Shown here: positions 11,332-23,099 of the stretch, one piece after another
Layout: each line of letters starts with the position of its first letter
How positions within the stretch are numbered: position 1 is the stretch's first letter
Assembly (NCBI GenBank): GCA_023653625.1
Contig: CM042905.1
Location: forward strand, 22,701,001 to 22,765,000
Source of the DNA: Triadica sebifera
Lineage: Eukaryota; Streptophyta; Magnoliopsida; Malpighiales; Euphorbiaceae
Direction of reading: 5' to 3'
Length of the DNA stretch: 64,000 bases
Notes under the pieces: model-generated
What the model saw: only the letters and a program-made list of their open reading frames with translations
Databases searched by the model: none
What the model was told of the DNA's origin: nothing
Translations under genes and position numbers: made by a program

Positions 11332-11989
11332 ATCTCCCCCTTTTTAATGGTGACAAATAATCTAACAATATGTGATTTTGAGAAGTCTCCCCCTCAAAAT
11401 ATACTTAGGATAAAAAGTTTATAATGTGCAAGAATAGTAAATAATGATGTAGCATTGAAATAAACTTACTAGATTTTAAGTATATGCAAGTTATATGAGA
11501 AGTATATCCAAGATATACCATAATTCCTTTTTAAGACGTGAAGTATATGTAAGGTATATTTAAGGTAAATCATGGCATATTTATATTTGTAACTTGCTTT
11601 AAGGTATACGCAAAGTATACTTAAGTATACTTAAGGTATATCTAAAGTATATAAAGCTCAATTTCTCAATTTTATACTTTGCATATGAATTCTTGAATCA
11701 AAGTTCAAAGTTTCTAATCCCTTTTATTCTATGTCAATTCATAATCCAATTTTAATTTTTGATTCAAAATTCATCTACCTTAATATATATTGCTAGTTTG
11801 CTAGTTTCTTCTAATGTTGCTAGTTTGATACCATTTTCCCTATCATATATTGCCTATCATATATTGCTAGTTTTCTCCCCCTTTTGTCATCAATCAAAAA
11901 GGATATGAAGATTGAAGTAAACAAAAGCAAATATATATAACATAAAGGAAAGGATACAAACAAAGTTAAAATATTCAGAAAGGAAATTT
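11332..11989 (-). repeat. 658-bp duplicate of SIRE-1 3' internal region
   Basis: Co-linear and almost identical to 2276-2933, starting at the polypurine tract and ending in GGAAATTT, with no net indel over 658 bp. It represents the 3' end of a second internal region, joined to the SIRE-1 5' LTR and then cut at the junction with the SIRE-2 LTR remnant. Confidence 0.9.
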
Positions 11990-11992
11990 CTT

Positions 11993-12153
11993 CATGCTAT
12001 TTCTTCATTTTTTGACTTGCAAAAGTAGTCTTCCATTCTTGCATCATATTCCATACCTGTTCAACAAACTTAGAACACAAGTATTGTTAAATCCATTATT
12101 GCTATTTTATTTGTTAGCATAAAAATTATGAAAATACCCCTCAAGGTTCAACA
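11993..12153 (-). mobile_element. SIRE-2 3' LTR, second piece (5' end of the LTR)
   Basis: Matches 19125-19286 of the SIRE-2 5' LTR (CATGCTATTTCTTCATTTTT to TTCAACA). The right edge abuts the SIRE-2 polypurine tract. The rest of this LTR was lost or replaced by the SIRE-1 composite; only 987-1039 remains on the far side. Confidence 0.85.
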
Positions 12154-12750
12154 ATCTCCCCCTTTTTTATGGTGACAAATAATCTAGCAATATGTGCTTT
12201 TGAGAAGTCTCCCCCTCAAAAGATGCTTAAGACAAAAAAAATAATAGAGTGCAAGAATTGAGGAAGTATAGCATGGATCTTTGTTTGCTAGTTTAGGTAT
12301 ATGCAAGATATATTCAAAGTATATCAAATTGTTTGCTTTTAACTAGTTAAGTATATGCAAAGTATATTCAAAGTATATCAAATTGTTAGCTTTTAACTAG
12401 TTAAGTATATGCAAGGTATATGCAAAGTATATTGAAAGTATATCAAATTTTTGCTTTTAACTAGTTAAGTATATGCAAAGTATATGCAAAGTATATTGAA
12501 AGTATATCTCAACACTATATTCAAAATTAACACATTTGCATTCATGTACTTGCATATTCATCTATATTGTTAGGTTCTCCCCCTTTTGTCATCAACAAAA
12601 AGAACATAAAAAATAAATCATAAGGCAAAGAACCGATGAAATTATATTAATACCAAATGTAAAAGTACAAAGTTTGGAAAAGTAAATTAAAATTCTACAT
12701 TTTCAATACTAGAAACTAGTAGACAAAGTGAAATAAAACTAAAGATCTAG
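12154..12750 (-). other. SIRE-2 polypurine tracts and 3' untranslated region
   Basis: Starts with the LTR-proximal tract (minus strand AAAAAAGGGGGAGAT, 12154-12168). Two more GGGGGAGA tracts lie near 12208-12218 and 12572-12582. Noncoding. Includes the tandem repeat listed at 12296-12512. Confidence 0.75.
12296..12512 (-). repeat. Tandem repeat, period about 62-64 bp, in SIRE-2 UTR
   Basis: About three and a half units sharing GTATATGCAAAGTATATTSAAAGTATATC and a spacer TTGCTTTTAACTAGTTAA. SIRE-1 has the same short motif but not the full array. Confidence 0.8.
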
Positions 12751-13909
12751 CTAGACTTGGAGCCGGACAACCCATCTCTAAGGCATGCTACTTCCGCCTC
12801 GAGGCTATCCATGCGAGACTCCATGAAATCTTTGAGGTTTTCCAACCACTCATCAATCGAAGCCTGTAGTTGGTCAAAGCGATGTGCTAAAAGATCAGCC
12901 ATATGCTAAGCCAAGTTTGGTGTGGAGGCCGAGGATTGACCAACCTCCTGCTCAACCTCTAAGGTCGTCATCTCAACTCGGACTCTTTTTCTTTGCTAGA
13001 TTCCTTAGAGGCCAGCTTTGAATTTGTCTTCATAAGCAATTTCACCAGCTGGAGTGGTGAAGTGGTAATAAATATTATTCTCATGAACTATGCAAACCGC
13101 TGCTCCCATCTTGATAAAAGACTCGACATCTAGCCGGTCTCAAGGATGTGCTGGGATGAGGTTGAAGTTGTGCTCTTCTAGCTTCAAATATCCAAGCTTG
13201 ATAGCAAGGTGAGTTATGTACCCACCAATCAAGATATCTCCCAATGGCTTTGTTGCAATTGAGAGTAGATGGTTTGCAAACCATCGAGACAGGACCACTG
13301 TTAGATCTCTTCGGGCCATCTCCAAGAGAAAAAGCTCGGATTTACGAATTACACCATTGTTATCCCCTCTTGCAAAGATGCTATAGGTCAGAAACCTATG
13401 TAAGTATTTATGCACTGCTAATTGAAGATGGGTGCTCTTCATCTTCTTGACGTCCTAGCTATAATCTTGTCCACAATTAGTCCATGTCAGATTAGCATAG
13501 AACTTCACCTCACTATCATTGAGGATACCATCTGAGGGAAGTTTGAAGATGTCACCAAACTCCACTGTTGTGAGAGTGTTTGGGTGCTTGCAAAGTTGAA
13601 ATTTCACTATTCCAACGGGAGAGACTGCAGGGTGCTAAGGAACTCGAGAGTTGGTTCCCTTAGCATCAGTTGATGCATATCTACAAACTCTTTGAGATGA
13701 AAAGATTTTAGTTGTTCCATCATGCCTGTCTTAAAACTGAGGGTCATGATAGCATGCCATTCGAAGGATCGTGAAGAAAGTAATGGTCTCTTCTTAAAAA
13801 CTGCATACCTCAGATGACAATGCTCCGGGATGATGTTGAGAAGGTAGCATGTGTACCTTCTTAGAGCATGAGATTTCTTTCTTATGCCTTTTGAGGAGCC
13901 GGGCTCCAT
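12751..13909 (-). pseudogene. SIRE-2 extra ORF downstream of pol (broken)
   Basis: Homologous to the ORF at 52349-53512. The ATG at 13909 aligns with the SIRE-3 start (MEPGSSKG versus METASSKG). Recognisable blocks are KKRPLLSSRSFEW near the N terminus, KSELFLLEMARRDLTV and RWFANHLLSIATKP in the middle, and NLKDFMESRMDSLEAEVA in a C-terminal coiled-coil region. It is interrupted by frameshifts and stops at about 13607 and 13442 and between 13140 and 12930. Same orientation and position, after RNase H, as in the other two Sireviruses. Confidence 0.75.
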
Positions 13910-14759
13910 TGTTGAATTGAGAATGATTTTTTTGAAGAGAAAAATTCTGATAAGGATTTTGAAGAATACCTTGTGATTTTATGATTTCTGATGAAAGAAA
14001 AAGTTTTTAAAGGTATTTAGAGATGGAAAAGGTTGTTAAGGGGCTGGAATCTGTGAGAGGTATTGATTGTGGTGATAAATGAGAGAATTTGTAGAGTTAG
14101 AAATGAGAGAAAAATGGAAAAAAATGTTTTATAGCTGACATAGTCACGGTAGTGAATGTTAAGTCACGGACGTGAAATGTCGTGTTCACGGTTTGTTGAA
14201 GAAGCACTCTACCCATGATGAAGGATATGAAATGATTCACGGTCGTGACATTTAATAGTCACGGGGGTGAATAGTGAATTGTCACGGTGGTGACACATGA
14301 GTCATGGTCGTGAAGTACAATCTTCACTACTTGTGACCGTGAGACAAAGCGTGAAACAAAACGTGAACGCTTTTGTAATTATTTGGTGGTAATGTTCACG
14401 GTCCTGAAAAAGTGTCACGGTCGTGAACAAAGAGTTTCATGGGAGTGATAGAAAAGGTTATGGATGTGAAACATAGTCTTCACTACGTTCAATCATGAAG
14501 CATGTCGTGAAGCAAGGCGTGAAAGCTACTGGAGCTTTTGGCGATTATCATCACAACCGTGAATATATGTCACGGGTGTGAATTGTCTAAAATTCTCATT
14601 AAATAAAACTAAGTCTAAAACAAGACTAAAGGATTTCTAAAGTGCTTCTTTCCCTTATAACATGTATTCCCATCAAGTTTTGCCACTTCATACCTTAAAA
14701 GATGAGAAAATAAATGACAACATATGAAGGAAATTAACATTCAATTTTGACAATCATAC
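13910..14759 (-). promoter_or_regulatory. SIRE-2 palindrome array upstream of the extra ORF
   Basis: Noncoding. Many TCACG..CGTGA-type motifs (about 14145-14580), several decayed by CG to TG or CA changes, then a TATA-like GCTATAAAAC (complement of 14126-14135) before the extra ORF. Same layout as SIRE-1 and SIRE-3. Confidence 0.45.
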
Positions 14760-16060
14760 TTAAGATAAGGTTAATCCATCAATCATACCAAGCTCTCTTC
14801 TTATGAAGTTAAATCTTTCTTCATTAAGAGACTTAGTAAAAATATCTGTCAATTGATTGTCTATATTGATAAATTCCAATACAACATCTCCATATTGAAT
14901 ATGATCTCTAAGAAAATGATGTCTTATGTTAATATGCTTACCTCTATAGTGTTGAATGGGATTCTTAGATAGGTTTATAGCACTTATATTGTCACATCTG
15001 ATAGGTATATGGTCTAAACTATGACCATAATCCTTAAGTTGTTGTTTCATCCATAGGATTTGAGTACAACAACATCCTGCTGCCACATACTCCGCTTCAG
15101 TGGTAAAGAGAGCAACTGAAACTTGTTTCTTGCTAAACCAAGAAACCAAGCATTCACCAATAAAGTGACAAATGCCTGAAGTACTCTTTCTATCTAAGAG
15201 ACTTCCAGCGTAATCAGCATCTGAATATCCTATGATATGAAAGGATGAATTTCTAGGATACCATAAACCTAGATACAATGAGCCATGTAATATTTTAAAA
15301 TTCTTTTCACAGCATTCAAATGTGATTCTTTAGGACACGATTGAAAGCGTGCACATAAGCATACACTATACATTATATCCAGTCTAGAGGCAGTAAGATA
15401 TAAGAGTGATCCGATCATACCTATATAGAGATTTTCATTAATGCTCTTACCTTTTTCATCTTTGTCCAATTTAGTTCATGTGCTCATTGGAGTCTTGGCA
15501 TTTTTGCATCCTTCCATTCCAAATTTCTTGATTAAGTCTTTGGCATATTTGGATTGGTTGATGAATATGCCCTCATTGCTTTGTTTTATTTCTAGATCGA
15601 GGAAGAACTTAAGCTCACCCATTATGCTCATTTCAAATTCTCTTTAAAAATCATTAGATGACACAAGCTTTCTATGCCACAGCCAAGATTCATCACTAGT
15701 AGTCACAAGACACTTAGAGGAAAGGTTAGATATTTTATGTAAGTCTATTATGTAGGTATTGACATCTCTACTTCCTTTAAATATCTTTTGGCCATTAACA
15801 GAGGTTACAAGACATTAATTAGAAGTAAAGATTACTTAGTTTCCTTTATCACATAATTGACTTACACTTAACAAGTTATGTTTTAAACCATCAACAAGTA
15901 AGACATCTTCAATGAAAGTAGTATTATTAATACCGATAGAGCCAATGCCAATTACCTTACCCTTAGCATTATTTCCAAATGTTACTTTACCTCCATCAAT
16001 AGGTTTGATGTCATTGAATAGTTCGTTGTCTCCAGTCATATGCCTTAAGCATCCATTATC
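14760..16060 (-). pseudogene. SIRE-2 pol remnant with a large internal deletion
   Basis: The C-terminal part is RNase H and the end of RT (14760-15645: FIGECLVSWFSKKQVSVAL, TEAEYVAAGCCCTQILWMK, CDNISAINLSKNP). The frame across the RT/RNase H joint (YSVCLCARFQSCPKES) is less damaged here than in SIRE-1 or SIRE-3. Near 15645-15660 the sequence jumps to the protease/pre-integrase region (LWHRK, then upstream INNTTFIEDVLLVDG, 15836-16039), so the integrase and most of RT are absent. The protease DSG is DNG. Strictly defective. Confidence 0.85.
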
Positions 16061-16109
16061 TACAAGCTAAGCATTTTTATTTATTGTGGACTTGAGGCAT
16101 ACCTATAAG

Positions 16110-18059
16110 ATCACAATTTAAGTATTGTTTTTAGGTACCCAAATGAGCTTAGGTCCTTTGGGGTTAGCACATGAAGGTTCCCAATGAGCCTTCCTTATCC
16201 AGCAATGTTTATTTATATAACCAAATTTCATACAATAATTACATTGAAATAGCTCTTAATATGCTTTTTGGTCTTACCATGCTTTTAACTACCATTTTTT
16301 TATTAGGTAGAGTTTGTGAATAGTGTCATGCACATGCATGATGACTTGGTGCTTTCCTAGGTGCATGCTTCTTATACATAAAAGCATGATTGACCTTTTG
16401 AGGTTTCTTTCTTAGGCTTACCGACCCTTGATCATTCCTTTTATGTATAGAAGATTTAGTGTATATTGTGCACTTAGCCCTTGGAGTTGTTACTTCTAGT
16501 GTGGAGATGTGGGGTTCACTTGACTTAACAAAAGTGGTCTTGTGAGATGAAGATGATGTTCTCTTAAATCCTTATCCATGTCTTATTAAAGGCGGTCTTT
16601 GAGACACAATGAGAGTATCTAAACTCTCCTTGCCCTTGTGAAATTATGAAATGGAGTTTCTAAGTTCCTCAACTTCATTCTTCAAAACATTGTTCTCTTT
16701 AAGCAAAGATTTAGTTAAGGGTCTTGAGGAGTACTCATCTAATGATTTTTAAAGAGATTCATTAGAAGATTTAAGCTCAATATTTTCCTTTTCTTGGACT
16801 TCCATTTTGTTTTTCAAACTAGAAATGTTATTTTTATAAGTATTGAATTTACATCTATATTTTTCTAGTTATACATTCAATACCTCTATTAAACTTTGCT
16901 CATCATCATCTTCACTATCACTATCATTATCACTACTATCATTATTGAATGAGTGTGAGTAAAGTGATCCTACCTTATTCGAGACGTGATCCTCTATAGC
17001 CATGAAGCATTGGTTGACCTCTTCATTTTCATTGTCATCTTTTTCACTTGAAGAGCTTTTGTCATCCCATGTGGCTTTGTGACCTTTCTCCCCATTGTCT
17101 TTTTGGTATTTGTGTTTCTTGAGCCTTGGACATTCTGGTTTGATATGTCCCTTCTTCCCACACTCATAGCACTTTACCCCCTCTTTATTCCTTTGAGAGT
17201 CATTTGAGGAGTGTTTGAGATTTCTTTGCTTCAATTTTTGAGAGTTGCACATTCTCTTTTCAATAATTCTTTTCAATCTTCTCGAGAGCATTGCTATGTC
17301 CTCATTTGCATAATCACTCTTTTCTTCATTATCTTCAACTTCTTCTTGAGATTTTGAAATAGAGGCTCTTAGTGCTAGAGGCTTCCTTTTTCCTGGCTCA
17401 GCTTCAAGTTCTCTATCTCTCTTTACTGCCATTTCAACTGTTAAAAGTTTGCCAATAAGCACATCGGTATTCATGATGCTCATGTCTTAGATGGCTTCTT
17501 CTATACCAGCCACTCTTGAACCATAATCTTTGAAATGAAAGATTCTCAGAATTTTATTGTTTACATCTTCTAAACTCAAGTGTTTCCCAAGCTTTCTCAT
17601 GCCATTTATTATGGCTAGAAGATGGTTCGTCATATCAGTGATTGACACATTGGATTTCATCTTGAAGAGTTTGTACTCTGAAGTGAGAAGTTGAATCTTC
17701 TTGGATTTAACTTGCTTTGTTCCTTCATGATAATTTTCCAATGTTTTCCATATGCTATACGCAGTTGGGCAGTGTTGTATTCTCCCACATTCTTCAATGG
17801 ATAGTGAGCTTGAGACAATTGTCAATGCCTTTTGATTTTTGAAATTTGTTATACGTTAAGGCTCTGTCCAATCATCTCTTGACAGGATTTCTTCTTCACC
17901 ATTAACTCCTCCTCTGGTTGGTGGTGTCCATTCTTTCCGAACCCTATCCCAGACTTCAATTCCCTTCCTATCGAGATATGTCTCCATTCGGAACTTCCAA
18001 TGAGCATAATTTGCTCCATCAAAGTAAGGCTTGAGACTTTGGAATCCTTCATTGGCCAT
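16110..18059 (-). pseudogene. SIRE-2 gag (broken)
   Basis: Starts at ATG 18059 (MANEGFQSLKPYFDG). The first 67 residues are open, then a stop after DDWTEP. The UBN2-like gag core continues at 17825-17487 and 17483-16869, with a zinc knuckle CYECGKKGHIKPEC and the acidic/Ser-rich stretch. The coiled-coil and second-knuckle part (16868-16110) is recognisable only in short blocks with several stops. Same architecture as SIRE-1. Confidence 0.82.
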
Positions 18060-18104
18060 TTCTTGATCCTTGCTAGTGCTTTTTAGGCTTCAATGCTAGA
18101 CTAA

Positions 18105-18118
18105 GCTCTGATACCAAT
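18105..18118 (-). other. Primer-binding site of SIRE-2
   Basis: Minus strand AATTGGTATCAGAGC, a perfect match to the plant consensus TGGTATCAGAGC, next to the LTR end GGGCAACA. Confidence 0.9.
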
Positions 18119-19286
18119 TGTTGCCCAGATAATGAACCAAGAAGAAGGGTTGAATTGGATATTAAAATTCTTAACTTTTAAGTGCAGAATAAAAAGTTAA
18201 ATATAGTAGGGATAGGAAGATATCACACAAGAAATTTATAAAGGTTCGAGTATTAACAAACCCTACTCCTCTCCATAATCTCAATTGGGAGTTTCACTAA
18301 CACATTTAGTGTTACAATGGAGATTTACAGGCTCACTCCCAACTATGGTGTTTATATCAATGGCTCACACCTAACCCAGAAATTCCCTTGTGTTTTAACA
18401 AAATAAACCAATTCCTTGTATTTTATGGCTCACACAAATTACTCTTACAAGTGTTTTACTCTTAATCCAATATACCCAAACTCACATGAGTAGTAAATTA
18501 CAAAGAGAAACACTCACCAATCTAAAATGCTCAGAAATTATAAGCAAATAGATTTTAACAGAGAATAAGAGTTTTATTGAAAGTAATTAATGCACAAATG
18601 GCTATAACAAGATTTTGATTCGAAGTAATTGCTTGTTCTCTTGTTTTGGATTCATAAATGACTCGCATTTATACTTTCTTAGCGAATTATAGTCGTTTGG
18701 ATGCATTTAATGCAAAAATAGTCATTGACCAACTCTTAATTTCGCGCCTGACATGTTTCTCTTTCCTCATTCACGGTCGTGAATATGTGTGTCATGGTCG
18801 TGAATGTTCTTCCAAGTCGTGGCTTAAGTGGTGACTCTGACCGTGAAGCTCTCTAGAAGAATTTGAAGTGTTTGATCACGAGCATGACTTTATACTTTCA
18901 TGGGTGTGAATATCCTTCTAAGTCGTGGTCCAAGTGGTGACTCTGGTCGTGAAGCTCTCTAGAGGAATTTGACATGTTATCTCATGGGTGTGACTATATT
19001 TCACGGGTGTGACTGATTTGATCATTCACGGTTGCTATAATCCTTCATGGCCATGAACTTTAAATGTTGGAGAGTTGGTGGTAAGCTATATCATGGGCGT
19101 GACATAATCAGTCATGTGCATGAACATGCTATTTCTTCATTTTTTGACTTGCAAAAGTAGTCTTCCATTCTTGCATCATATTTCATACCCTGTTCAACAA
19201 ACTTAGAACACAAGTATTGTTAAATACATTATTGCTATTTTGTTTGTTAGTATCAAAATGATAGAAATAGCCCTCAAGATTCAACA
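18119..19286 (-). mobile_element. SIRE-2 5' LTR
   Basis: 1168 bp from TGTTGCCCAG to GATTCAACA. It holds the palindrome array in decayed form (about 18770-19130; many sites read TCATGGGTGTGA rather than TCACGGGCGTGA) and a shortened minisatellite (about 18360-18450). It is flanked by Y-1 LTR sequence. The 5-bp flanks, GCCTT before 987 and ACCTC after 19286, agree at three of five bases, so the target duplication is diverged or uncertain. Confidence 0.88.
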
Positions 19287-20609
19287 ACCTCTAAGAGTAT
19301 CCATGTGAAGGAAGAAAAAGAAAACCTCTAAGGAGATATGGTGACAAAGGTTCAAAGTGCTAGCTATTGAAAATTATCTTATGAAAGAGAAAAATGAGAG
19401 GATAAAAATAAATTTTATTTTTCTTAAGAGGGCAACCATGAAATTGACTCATTAAAATGAGTATTTATACTTTTTCTAATCTCTTTTAGGGTTAGAAAAG
19501 GAAAAGTCCTAATAGGTCCTTTTCTCTAAGGTACATGGCCCAATGTTGACCAAGTCAACAATTTTAATCCAAATTGGATTTGACCCATTTTTATAACTCT
19601 TATAAAATGCCCAATTTTCTTTCTCTCTCATTGGATCTTATCTAAAATCCATTTTTTATTTTTTTTATTCCCTTTATGCGTGTGACCTAATAGGTTTTCT
19701 GGTCATGTTGGCAACCCAAGTCTCGAAAGAAATCCTAATCCTAATAGGATTCTACGAGTCAAACTCTTTTGACCCATAATAGATTTCCAATCAATTTTTC
19801 TTAACTTAACATATCATGAGCGGTATCTAGGAATACATCATGAACACCCAATTAACTAGAAAATTAGTGGTTTGATTTTTAATCCTTCCATAGATAATTA
19901 CTATACAATTTGTCATTTCACCATACTATATTTTATTTGGGTTAGAGCATGGACTGTGTGTCAAGTTCCATTGGACTAACTATGTCATATCTAATGATAT
20001 TAGTTCTTATTTATGAGACTCATTACTCTATTAAACATGTCCTTAAATACCTTCTTTAAGACTTGTTCACCTTGGCCAAGGATTTCTGAAAAATGATCTC
20101 TACAAGATGCCATAAGTATACTCTTCTTATATCAGGAGTGGTGAATCCTCTATTGACATACTTGCACCATTGTTATGATGAGATTATCACTAACATTGAA
20201 TATATATCCATGTGATTGTCTCATAGTAGGTCATCCAATATACTTGGGTACTCTAGCAAGCATCCTCATATTAACTCTAAACATGTCATATCTTCAACTT
20301 ATGTGATCAGTTGGTTGACTTTGTCAATGAGTATATCATGTACTAGTTTATTGGGATTAACAATATCCCGTCTTGTTAATCCTATGACTATGGATAATTT
20401 AGGTATAAACATAATTGTACATGATAAGAATCTCATTATCATGATCTCACGATGATTTCTTTCATGTTGTGTTACATACCAAAGACTTCATTAAATGGTC
20501 TTGGCTGTAAATCAATTCATTCACCAATATAATTAAAATTTCATTTTATTAATTATGAATGAGTACATCAAGTGCCTAAGGTGATTGCCTTTAAGGTACC
20601 TCTCTAATT
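19287..20609 (-). mobile_element. Copia Y-1 5' LTR, right piece (5' part of the LTR)
   Basis: Continues the LTR begun at 765. Reverse-complemented it starts near TTAGAGAGGTACC followed by AAAGGCAATCACCTT, matching the start of the Y-3 LTRs at 55348 and 58174. The terminal TGT is degraded to AAT at 20607-20609. Confidence 0.78.
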
Positions 20610-21899
20610 TTTTAAGATACAAAATAGAAAAAAAATTGATATCGACTCAATTTTTTATTTTTTATCTGTTTAATTTTTTAAATGATATTTATCTATTTAA
20701 TTAATTTATATATTTCAATTTGATAATTAAAAAACATTGTTTTTTCTTTAAAAGGTATTGCTTTTGCTAATGAATCTTAGCCTAAGTTGACCTATTGATA
20801 TGGGTTTGATTTGCTCTCTTATTTTGATTTTTATTTGTGACCAATGCTACAAGTCTTCTTAAGCACAGTTCCTCCTCTCGACTGATTCTACTCTATAAAA
20901 GTTCTTTGAATGTTATTGAAGCAATTCACTACCATTGTCTAAATGTGTGCATAAATAAACCTTCAAATGAACATGTTGGTAAAGGTTTTATTTTCCTAAG
21001 GCTTCTTAAATAAATAAAAGGAAGGAAGCACTGCAAATTGTGTTGATCTTGGGTCATTCGCATGATTGTGGTACATGACCCAATGAGATGGCAACAAAAC
21101 TATTATTTGTCAAAATAGTATTTTTAATTTAAAATATCTAGAATATATTGGGCAAGGAATTGATTATATTTTTTTGACATTTTTATGTTGATTCTTGAAT
21201 TTACATGAAATTTTTTGTATTGTTCATCCATAGGAGGTAATATGCAATTTTTTTTTATCTTTTTTTTATTTTTTCTTTCAACTACATATGCTTTGATAAT
21301 TTGGTATAATACATGATATTTTTTGAATTGTTTCCCTTTATAAAAGATTAATTTTGGAAAAGACTTGCAGTGGTATTAGCTTTTTTATATTTAGCTAAAG
21401 CAAGAGTGGATAAGTGGCGTAGGAAGACAACAAAGTAGGTGTTTGATCTATACATGACCTCCCCTAAGTTTTTTGTTGCATGATCATTTATCTTTGCTTG
21501 GAGTTTCTTTTTTATTTTCTTGGTTAATGGTTGGCATGTTTTGAGCAATTAAAAATGAGTATTTTGACCATTAATGACTTGATTTAATGAATTAAGTGAT
21601 GAAAATATGTTGTGTGATTTTTGTGTGATAGAATAAAACTTATGCTTGGGTAATTAGGCTAGACTAAAATGATACAAAGGAATAATTTGATATCATTGCC
21701 ATAACTTGGTTAAATTGATAACATTCTATAAAATGAACCAATTTTTGATATTTGATGGAATGAGTTATGAAAGAAGATTCCACATAAACTAGTTATTATG
21801 CTTATAACTGAAATGACTCACATAGGTGCATAAAATTTATTTGTATAATGTTGTTATTGATAGTTGAAACATTAATAAACAATTTATTTGGTTAGTACA
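20610..21899. other. AT-rich DNA without a recognised gene
   Basis: No gene was recognised. A 66-residue minus-strand frame at 21348-21548 is lysine-rich (TKKIKKKLQAKIND) and might be a decayed piece of the CACTA element whose end lies at 22505, but the similarity is too weak to call. Confidence 0.4.
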
Positions 21900-22505
21900 T
21901 TGCAGTTGCATGTTACTAGCTTGAATCAAAGGAATAACATATGCGAGAAGAGATGCATGTAGAGTTTTGAGATGAGATTCGAGAAGAAATGCATATGGAG
22001 CTTCAAAAGATGCGATAACACATTGCAGAGATGGCTCGTTCTAGTTAGAATTCAGTTCAACATCTACAAAGAGATCCACCTTAGTCTAATGATATATAGG
22101 ACTATATATTAATAATTTTGTATAATTTTTAATAATCAAATACTTATTAGGATTTAAAATGTTAATTTAAATGTTAATTTCTAAAATATTTTAATACTTA
22201 TTTCATTGCTTGTTTTTTTAAAAAATCTATCTCATCTAATTAAATGTTAAAACAAAAAATTAAATTAAATTATAAAATATTATAAATTAAAAAAAAGTTA
22301 GGAGTTAGCGATTGATTTATTTGTCATTCTTTAGTCATAGACGAATTCGTCACTAAATTTTGCTACAAAATGTATATATGTTGCTATATGTTTTGCGAGG
22401 ACCAAAGCTACGATGGACAAACTCCGTCGTAAAGTTAGATTAGCAACAGATTTTTAACTTCAGAGACAAATTTTATTCATCGCTAAATGGTAATTATCTT
22501 GTAGT
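21900..22505. mobile_element. CACTA (En/Spm-like) transposon end
   Basis: Ends at 22505 in ATTATCTTGTAGTG, the reverse complement of CACTACAAGATAAT, the typical plant CACTA terminus. Just inside are subterminal repeats with TCGTCACTAAATTTTG, CGTCGTAAAG and CATCGCTAAAT. Further in (21940-22070) a decayed frame encodes repeated Glu/Met/Arg-rich text (REEMHVE-like), as at the C end of some CACTA transposase genes. The other end and the transposase core were not found. Confidence 0.65.
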
Positions 22506-22846
22506 GTTTAGGGATTGCACTTTGGGAGATTTCAATTGTATTGACACTCTTAGTGATACCAAAAGTGTATCTTTATGGCATCACTACATTAATGCAAATT
22601 AAATGAAATGGGGTGTTTGACTATAAAGGTCAGTAATGTGCATAGGGCATCGCAATATAGCAATGCGCATGTTGAAATGGTCAGTCACTTTTTTATATTA
22701 AATATGTAGGTTGCATTGTTGATTCCAAATTTAGTGACACAAACTAAGCTTATATCTTCATTTGTTGTCACCATTGTATCTCAATTCAGCGACGCTCTTT
22801 TCGGCGAATCTAAGCGACATCGTAATTATGACAATTTCTTGTAGTG
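22506..22846. mobile_element. Second CACTA-like terminus
   Basis: Ends at 22846 in AATTTCTTGTAGTG, again a CACTA-type terminus, with GCGAC-rich subterminal repeats (22785-22825). A possible opposite end, CACTACATTAATG, lies at 22582, which would give a 265-bp nonautonomous element, but beyond CACTACA the two ends do not match and no 3-bp duplication is clear. Confidence 0.45.
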
Positions 22847-23099
22847 TGAAGAATAATTTTAAATTTTGTAATATATAACATGACTAGACTTGACAAATTT
22901 TTTAAGGAAATTTTTATATAAATAAAATACAAAAAAAAGTATTCACAAAATATTTTTCCTTATTTACTATCTTTAAAAATATATATATTTTAAATTTACT
23001 ATTTAAAAATATTTTTTTATCACATTATATTTTGAATATATCAATATACACACATAATAAACTCAGTGTATATATAAACTATATTGGTCTTCAAACTCA

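Noticed and set aside
21348..21548. 66-residue lysine-rich frame as CACTA transposase
   Set aside because: Only composition and proximity suggest it; no conserved motif could be aligned.
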